Shown: piece by piece, positions 58,401 to 64,000 of the stretch
Position numbering within the stretch: the stretch's first letter is position 1
Layout: each line of letters starts with the position of its first letter
From: Tubulanus polymorphus
Taxonomy: Eukaryota; Nemertea; Palaeonemertea; Tubulaniformes; Tubulanidae
Length of the DNA stretch: 64,000 nucleotides
Direction of reading: 5' to 3'
Assembly (NCBI RefSeq): GCF_964204645.1
Contig: NC_134034.1
Span: forward strand, 2,574,072 to 2,638,071
Made by a program: the position numbers and the translations under genes
Notes under the pieces: generated by a model
What the model saw: the letters and a program-made list of their open reading frames with translations, nothing else
Databases searched by the model: none
Told to the model about the DNA's origin: nothing

Positions 58401-58916
58401 AAATTTAAAATTTTTTGAAAGGCCGGACCTGAACAATTCAAAAGCGCGCTTATTTGAGAAGACCATTTGGCAATACTAGGGCTGAATGAATGAATATTGG
58501 TAGGAGTTCTGGTGGCCTTCCCACACATGTCACGACAAAAAGGGGGTTTTTCTGGAGTGGTCTTTATAATAAGGACCAATTATTGGATCTATCTATAACT
58601 AGTCTTGGTTTTTAAAATTGTCCAGACTTTTTGAAGGGCACATTCGAATTTAGAAGAGTGTGGACCAGTCTAGTCTTTTAGTTTAGTTTCACAATCGGAT
58701 ATTTTCACAAGCCCAACCGATTAGGCTTAACGGCAACGCTACATCACCGACCAACCGTCGGTCCAACGTCAACGAAGACCCGACCAAAATCAGTTCACTT
58801 ACCACCAACACACCCGGTGCAATAGCTTGCTGTTTAGATCTGCAGATGAAGATGGATTTTCGACCAGAAATTAGTCGAAGAACGCCAGATTTTGACGCGG
58901 AATTAACGAGATTCAT
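55270..58916 (-). CDS. CISD3: CISD3-like mitochondrial double-CDGSH iron-sulfur protein, two alternative last exons
   Basis: Binds [2Fe-2S] clusters through two CDGSH motifs in one chain, in mitochondria for the known family member. Exon 1 58916-58803 (38 aa): a basic, Ser-rich presequence without acidic residues, fitting matrix targeting. Exon 2 58304-58071 (78 aa): linker rich in Asp/Pro, then KPFKVELIAGKRYSWCSCGYSRNQ-type start of CDGSH 1. Then either last exon A 56650-56459 or last exon B 55443-55270, both entered at phase 0. Form A is 179 aa (C108, C110, C119, H123; C154, C156, C165, H169). Form B is 173 aa (C108, C110, C119, H123; C150, C152, C161, H165). Spans to the human family order C-x-C...C-D-G-[ST]-H twice. 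Divergent from the tRNA-His gene upstream. Confidence 0.92.
55480..56400. repeat. Repeats between the two CISD3 last exons
   Basis: 55500-55830: degenerate CTCCACTGTGGAACTAGATG, CTTGGTATTTCAAGT units. 55965-56395: three consecutive foldback copies of the GGGGCCGGTTCCATAGTCAT family. Confidence 0.75.
56428..56433 (-). terminator. Poly(A) signal AATAAA for CISD3 last exon A
   Basis: AATAAA on the minus strand, 26 nt beyond the TAA stop (56461-56459) of last exon A. This supports A as a true terminal exon. Confidence 0.65.
56459..56650 (-). CDS. CISD3: CISD3 last exon A (proximal)
   Basis: 63 codons plus TAA. It begins PFCDMTHKL, so the first motif reads C-D-M-T-H: the ligands Cys and His are kept but the usual Gly is Met. 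The second motif is WLCNCKQSNKRPFCDGTHR. It ends DDIQSAIR. The acceptor is CTCGTTGCAG. Six residues longer than last exon B. Confidence 0.85.
   Translation of the reverse strand, partial: PFCDMTHKLYEGTNQIKMYARTRPFAFTVTETKDYWLCNCKQSNKRPFCDGTHRRDDIQSAIR
56815..57960. repeat. Pyrimidine-rich region with 64-bp satellite, CISD3 intron
   Basis: 56815-57130 is irregular C/T-rich sequence. 57130-57960 holds ~13 copies of CTCTCTCTACTTTCCCCTCA, CACCAGTGTTTCCTCTCCCT, CTCTCCTCTAGCTAGTCTTA, CCTA at exact 64-bp spacing (for example CACACC at 57181, 57245, 57309). As in GALNT11, the plus strand is pyrimidine-rich and the transcribed RNA purine-rich. Confidence 0.92.
58310..58800. other. CISD3 intron 1, no recognisable feature
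   Basis: AT-rich sequence between CISD3 exons 1 and 2 without visible repeats. Confidence 0.5.
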
Positions 58917-59192
58917 CGTGTTTTCGGCGTAAAAACGGATTATTCGCGAGGAAAAATTCTTAACGGGGCGACGACCTTGAAATTAACTCGAGTTCCGCGG
59001 TTACACTCTCCTTCACCGAAAACCGGAAAAATTGATAAGAAATCAGATTTACACAAGATTCTTTCAGTGAAAACACGTTATTATCATTTTTAACTAACAA
59101 AATAAAGATAAAGACTATTGCATATTAAGATCCAGGTGAGAGAATTTATTGTGATATTTTATATACAACTAAACCAACGGGATTGTACAGCG

Positions 59193-59264
59193 GCCGTGAT
59201 CGTCTAGAGGTTAGGACATTGCGTTGTGGCCGCAATAACCCAGGTTCGAATCCTGGTCACGGCA
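59193..59264 (+). tRNA. tRNA-His (anticodon GTG)
   Basis: 72 nt. Acceptor stem GCCGTGA/TCACGGC with discriminator A. The anticodon stem TTGCG/CGCAA encloses the loop TTGTGGC, anticodon GTG at 59226-59228. The T arm CCAGG/CCTGG carries GGTTCGAATCC (perfect B box), and the A box is around TCTAGAGGTTAGGA. A Pol III terminator TTTTT follows at 59270-59274. Intron-less; the -1 G is added after transcription in this tRNA class. Confidence 0.96.
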
Positions 59265-59462
59265 TTGTATTTTTCTGCCTTTGTCTCTTTTTTAGTTTTT
59301 TTTGCTAGAGTTTTTAGTTTTTTGACGGAGTTCTTTTTACAACAGTTCATCTTTTATTTCAACATTTTATGAGAAATTTAAGTCTTGAGAGTCGGGAGAT
59401 TCAAAGCTGCATGGCCGATTTGAGGATTTTTTATTGCGGGAGGGCAAAATCACGATGCCGAA

Positions 59463-59494
59463 ATATCCATTTCATATAGATATGAAATGGATAT
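59463..59494. repeat. Perfect palindrome, 15-bp arms
   Basis: ATATCCATTTCATAT, two-base centre AG, ATATGAAATGGATAT. It stands alone in unique sequence 200 bp downstream of the tRNA gene. Confidence 0.85.
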
Positions 59495-59499
59495 TCGCA

Positions 59500-62230
59500 T
59501 GGACTCCACAATTGACTCTCGCATGTCCAGGTCTTCCGTGCATGACCTCGATGCCACTGCCTTGTAGGCCCAGGAGGGAGTCCTAACCGTGTCATAATTT
59601 AGACAATTTGCTCATTCTATCCACTTTCTAGATACTCTATGTTTCTGCTAAATAGTCGAGCGAGCGCGTCGGGTCAAGCGACATGATCCGCGATTCTGGT
59701 TGTCATATGCCGGGCAGGGGTGGGCCTAATGAAGTAGATGATCCATGGTTCCATGACAGCGGGTGTGGGGGATGTCCCCAGATGAAATTTCGATTATAGA
59801 GGCATCTCGAAGTCTCTGATATATCCACGTAAAAAAACAGCAAGTAAATTATCAAGAATCTAATTAAAAAATTCAAAATTAAACAGCTGAGCTTATTCTT
59901 TCTTGAAACAACACGTTTACCTTTGTACCAAGAGGAAAAGCAGATAGCATAATTCGGTATCTTTGAACAAAAACTGAGACTGCACAATGCGTTGGTCCAG
60001 CGAATGTTTACCAACTGAGACACTTTTGAGGGGGAGCATCAAAAGTCCACCACCCCTGTCCTTTCGTTAGGGCCCTTGCCGGTACACGATTCTGAATATA
60101 CTATTGTAAATAATAGATAGCTGAAACGGAAGATTGTTTTGTTAAACTTTATTCATTTGTCACTTGATTGTACAGTTTGAAAATTTAGATTTGGTCGGGG
60201 GTTCGGTTTTGGGGGCGTTCTTCTCTTACGATGCCTCCTCCCTTTTTGTTGCAGATGACCCACGTCGATCAGCGCTGGGACCGCGATTTTCCGCATCTTT
60301 TGACGAAATTTCGGCTACCATCGTGTTTCGAATTCAACTGCGACCAGTAATTTTGTAGGGTGTTGAATTAGAGTCTGTCATGACAGGAAAACTGACGAGT
60401 CACCGTCTATGTCTACTGACATAGGATCAAGAAAGGAACTTAAACAAAACACGTCTTCTTTCTTTGACAACTACTCGTGAACTAAACTTTATTTACATCA
60501 GGTCAGCATCTGGTTTCATGCACGTTACAGAGAAAGCGCGGGGAAATATCGCGCCAGTACTGTTCTATTAATGGTGGAGATCACTCTCAACATAGGGTCT
60601 CAAGAGGATCCAACTGGAACTAACCCATGAACATTTTCATCAGAACTAAGTTACACGCTAAGAGACGAATTTGATGAATTAGATTACCACCCCGGATCAC
60701 GCGTTGCCACTTCGATTTCCGATTTCAAAGCTTTCCTCCCTTCCAGCAGGTGTGTTGGGTTTGTAAGGGGACAAAAATCAAATCAAACCAAATCAAACGA
60801 AATAAATCAGGGTCAATCACTAATAAGATACAGAAAATGAGATGCCATAGTGAATCATCATAGATCAATGTGATTGCCGGTTAATTCTAGTGCTAGAAAA
60901 TTAATTCTCTACTTTTTAAATGCGACAAGATTGTTTCAAGTACCAATCGTTGTTTTTAAAACGAATCACACAGCTCCAAACACATTTTGAATTGTGTCCT
61001 GAGCGCGATATTTTACCACAGACGCTGCAAAATAATAATCGCGAATGCGAGTGCGCGCCGGGAATATCAATTTTATGGGGATCGAACCGCAAAATGCGGC
61101 AGATTGCGCAATCGTAATGCCGCCATTTCGTGACCGACACTTAGAATCAATAATACACCCTCTGCCTCGATAAAGTTTTTTGAATTGAAGTGCAGTGAAG
61201 CCCACAAGGGTCAAGGGTTACTTAACCAGCACAATATTGGCAGATCCTGGACAGTGCTAACAAAAATAGTAAACAATGCCAATTATTCAACGAACTGACG
61301 AACTAAATTTTTGCATGTCTTAGAATTCAATTCCTAAGCTCTATCATAGCGTAACTTCTTTCGAACCCTTAGCAGGCTGTAGGCAGGCTATCACCGTTTC
61401 GGAATGTGCTGGTTTGTTTGTTCAAGAAAGCCCGCGACGGTATTCTGATGCTAGACTGGTGGCCTGTTGAATATTGACATCGGATAACCAGTCTACGCCG
61501 CGACCTTTCGCGCTATATGAGCCGACAGCTACAGAATGCTGGTATCGGTCCGGGCTGAAAACTTCGTGAATAAAACTAAACGCGAATATTTTACTTATCG
61601 GAAGAAACTTACCGGTGACAGACATCACAGATATGTGAGTACTTAATTACTTAATTGTTTAAATCAAAAATCTAGAAATGACAATTGTTAATATTGAAGA
61701 TTAAAGCGTTTTATTTTAGTTTGTTGTTTGTAATTTATTAGTAGGTCTGTCCTCCTTTCAGCTCCCCCGCACACACCCACACATAACTAACAACACTGAA
61801 GTCCTATCATGTCGGCTTGCCCGCCGGGTCTAATGTCAAAACTCTACCCCGGTATCCTTGTCAGAGGGGCGGATTTAGGGTCAGGACTTAAGAATAGTAT
61901 TGGAAGGAATTTTGAGCGTGCATTCCAGGACCAGGGGGATCCTCCTAGCCAACGAATGGCCAAGCAAAGGGGGGGGGCACTTATAAATTCTAGACCATAT
62001 CAGGCAATGGCTTATATGCTCTGGAACTGTCCATGTTTCTATGGATCCAGTAAAATACCAACATCTAAGTTTTAGCCATAGTGTCCGACAGTGTTGTGGT
62101 GTCCCCCCTAAAAAAAAAAAAACTTGAAAAGGAAGGGCAATCCTCAGATCCTCCTTGGCAAGCTTCCAAAGTCTGTAACCCTTAAAACGGGTAGGCCTAC
62201 TACTTCATAAAACAAGGAAGATCAATCTCG
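59500..62230. other. Intergenic region, possible transposon remnant at 59715-60058
   Basis: 59715-60058 has short inverted ends CAGGGGTGG/CCACCCCTG and no coding capacity. The remainder shows no supported gene; the longest ORFs have no recognisable motif. Confidence 0.4.
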
Positions 62231-62241
62231 ATGGCAGCGGG

Positions 62242-62538
62242 CAGGCGCGGATCTAGGGGGGTCTTACAGGTCTTCCGGAAAACCCTCAAAATTCTCAAGT
62301 GCCCTCAAAAGATTTTGCTCGCAAAACAATTTCATGACTCAAAATGCAGGAAATGGCTTCAAATCAGTGCAGGAATTTTAAATTTTCTTGAAGGCCTCAG
62401 ATCCCCCCGGAAGGGCTTTGCGCTGAAGCAGTGTTGGCCTCCCGCGCTGCGCTGGTGGTTATCAGTGCCCTTTTCTTTTTTAGGTATGCCCCTAGAATTC
62501 TGAGAAGACCCTCGGATTTACCCCTAGACCCGCCCCTG
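62242..62538. mobile_element. 297-bp MITE with CAGGCGCGGATCTAGGGG ends
   Basis: Left CAGGCGCGGATCTAGGGGGG and right ACCCCTAGACCCGCCCCTG are inverted repeats with a few mismatches. hAT-like terminus. No clear target duplication. Non-coding. Confidence 0.6.
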
Positions 62539-62539
62539 G

Positions 62540-63295
62540 TTGGGTCAGGGGTTTAGACTCCTGAAAATATGAGCTGCGTACATCGTATTGTGCTGGGTGT
62601 ATAAATCTGATTCAGATTAGAATATTGGGCTCATTGTCAACCGGCTAGATTTTAGAAAGAAAAATGTTTACAAAACAAAATAGCGGATTTTAAAAACCGT
62701 CCTGAAAATGATTGTTGAACCCGCATTATGAAAAATAGGTCAGATACTTTTGAATGGGTGTTTTTGAAAAGGTCTAAATGCTGATATTAGTTTTGGTGGC
62801 GTGTTTCAATATCGATTCAATCCCTCCATTAAAACGAAACCAGGAAATAATTTAAACTGCGCATTAGAAATTAAAACTGACCTGTGAATTTATCTAACAG
62901 TACTAGGCCTATATATTTTTTTGGTAAGATGGTCTTTGCTAAGATGGTAAATGCTGTGTACCAAAATTTTCTTGGACTGGTCTTAAGTTAGTTTGGGTGT
63001 AAAACGAAAATGAGCTTAGACTGGTCTTAAGTTGTTAGATGTACTGTCAAGGTCATGCGAGGAGTGTCTGTCTGTACTACACAGTGCAGACAGTCATGTG
63101 ATGATAATATTTATATCGCGTGTGATCCAAATCACTCAAGCCAATCACAGTCATTTACAGTCTTTACAGTTTTACAAAGTTCAGGAATTTTTCGTAGTAT
63201 TTCATGGTAAATAATGGAAAGACAAAAATAGCGTTGACTCGCATGTAGGCCTATATCAGGATCATAGTAAACAACATAGAGAGAAATGAGAACAA
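62540..63295. other. Intergenic, no recognisable gene
   Basis: AT-rich. A GGTCTTAAGTTAGTTTGG and GGTCTTAAGTTGTTAGATG fragment of the foldback family lies near 62975-63045. Confidence 0.45.
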
Positions 63296-63299
63296 ACCC

Positions 63300-63405
63300 G
63301 TTTCCCCTCCCCTCCCACTCTCCCTCTCTTTCCTCTCTCCCTCTCTTTCCTCTCTCCCTCTCTTTCCTCTCCCCCTCTCTCCCCCACTCTCCCTCTCTCC
63401 CTGAT
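63300..63405. repeat. (CTCTCCCTCTCTTTC)n simple repeat
   Basis: Pyrimidine-only tract on the plus strand, shorter than but similar in composition to the satellites at 25190 and 57130. The region 63410-63925 shows nothing recognisable. Confidence 0.85.
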
Positions 63406-63929
63406 TGAAGTATGACTATAAAGCTAAAATTGAGGTTATTCTCAAGGAAATCAAGGAATTCTGATATAAAGTCAGGAATTTGAATTATTGGTGTCTTGTT
63501 GTCGAGTGCCACAAGGAAGCTCTTGATGAGAAACAGATCCCTCTGAGCATCTTAATATAGTTTAATCAGAGATTTTATGGTCAAGGGTCGACATTCTAAG
63601 GAATTTTGGATTTCCTGATTAAGAAACCTGTTTATTAGTAGTTGTGTTGTCGTAATTCTATATGAATTCCTGTGCTATAGAATAAAGTTTCTTTTTCTAA
63701 AGAATGTAAGTGGTTTTTTTTTTCATTCGATGTTGTACGAACCACAAACCAGATTGTTTTGTGGTTTGGTGGTTAACCCCAAAACCATACGTAACTGTGA
63801 GTTGGATGTAGTTTTAAAAAGGTCTCATTTCAAACAAAATCATTTCAGTTAAATGGTAGTCTATAGTGGTTAGAGCTGAATGGCTGACTCGGTCAATTAT
63901 TAAGACAGGATATGATGGTTCATGCATTC

Positions 63930-64000
63930 ATTATTTCAAGTTCATTTTCAATTAAAAATGTCTCAGGTGAAGCACTGAACACATGTGAAGTGTGGACGAT
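63930..64000 (+). repeat. 109-bp repeat family, cut by window end
   Basis: CAAGTTCATTTTCAATTAAA, AATGTCTCAGGTGAAGCACT, GAACACATGTGAAGTGTGGA, CGAT matches the start of the unit at 6770. Confidence 0.85.

Noticed and set aside
60164-60358. 64-codon ORF with GG-rich start
   Set aside because: No recognisable domain, no splice context, in a region with transposon remnants.
61422-61628. Minus-strand first exon ATGTCTGTCACCG|GTAAGT near 61627
   Set aside because: A start and a good donor are present, but no matching acceptor or coding exon was found downstream on that strand within the window.

Overview
This window is nuclear DNA of an invertebrate animal. Four protein genes have many short exons with GT-AG introns, TATA-poor promoters and large 3' UTRs. 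The proteins look like single-copy, pre-vertebrate-duplication orthologues: one HECW, one GALNT11-like, one AF10/AF17 and one CISD3. A marine bilaterian, perhaps a lophotrochozoan, fits best, but the phylum cannot be fixed from sequence alone. There are no bacterial genes, viral genes or autonomous transposase/RT ORFs.

Layout: (1) 1-20.5 kb, plus strand: a HECW-type HECT E3 ubiquitin ligase. Its N-terminal C2 region lies upstream of the window. Nineteen exons join in one frame to the stop at 14918, followed by a long repeat-rich 3' region with Pumilio-type motifs and a poly(A) signal at 20494. (2) 20.6-23.8 kb: a recent ~1.6-kb tandem duplication between convergent genes. (3) 37.3-24.2 kb, minus strand: a complete 606-aa polypeptide N-acetylgalactosaminyltransferase of GALNT11 type in 11 coding exons. 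One intron holds ~4.3 kb of a 64-66-bp pyrimidine satellite. (4) 40.2-52.6 kb, plus strand: a complete AF10/AF17 (MLLT10/MLLT6) homologue of 903/904 aa with the PHD-Zn knuckle-PHD module and the octapeptide/leucine zipper that binds DOT1L. Two tandem versions of one PZP exon can only be used one at a time. (5) 58.9-55.3 kb, minus strand: a CISD3-type double-CDGSH iron-sulfur protein with two alternative last exons, each with its own stop and poly(A) signal. (6) A tRNA-His(GTG) gene at 59193. (7) 59.3-64 kb: no convincing gene, only transposon remnants and simple repeats.

The most interesting signals are the two exon-choice systems: AF10 exon 4a/4b and CISD3 last exon A/B. Both remodel metal-binding modules, and in AF10 the reading frame itself enforces the choice. 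A second theme is an extreme density of minisatellites and foldback elements in introns. These include a piggyBac-like MITE family flanked by TTAA, a MULE-like MITE with perfect terminal repeats, a 9-bp target duplication and a neighbouring empty site, minisatellites that copy real 5' splice sites, and several minisatellite families shared by introns of unrelated genes.

The four genes are not an operon or pathway. They act in ubiquitination, O-glycosylation, chromatin (H3K79 methylation) and mitochondrial Fe-S chemistry. All exon boundaries were worked out by hand from splice signals, reading phase and family resemblance; no alignment or transcript data were available.
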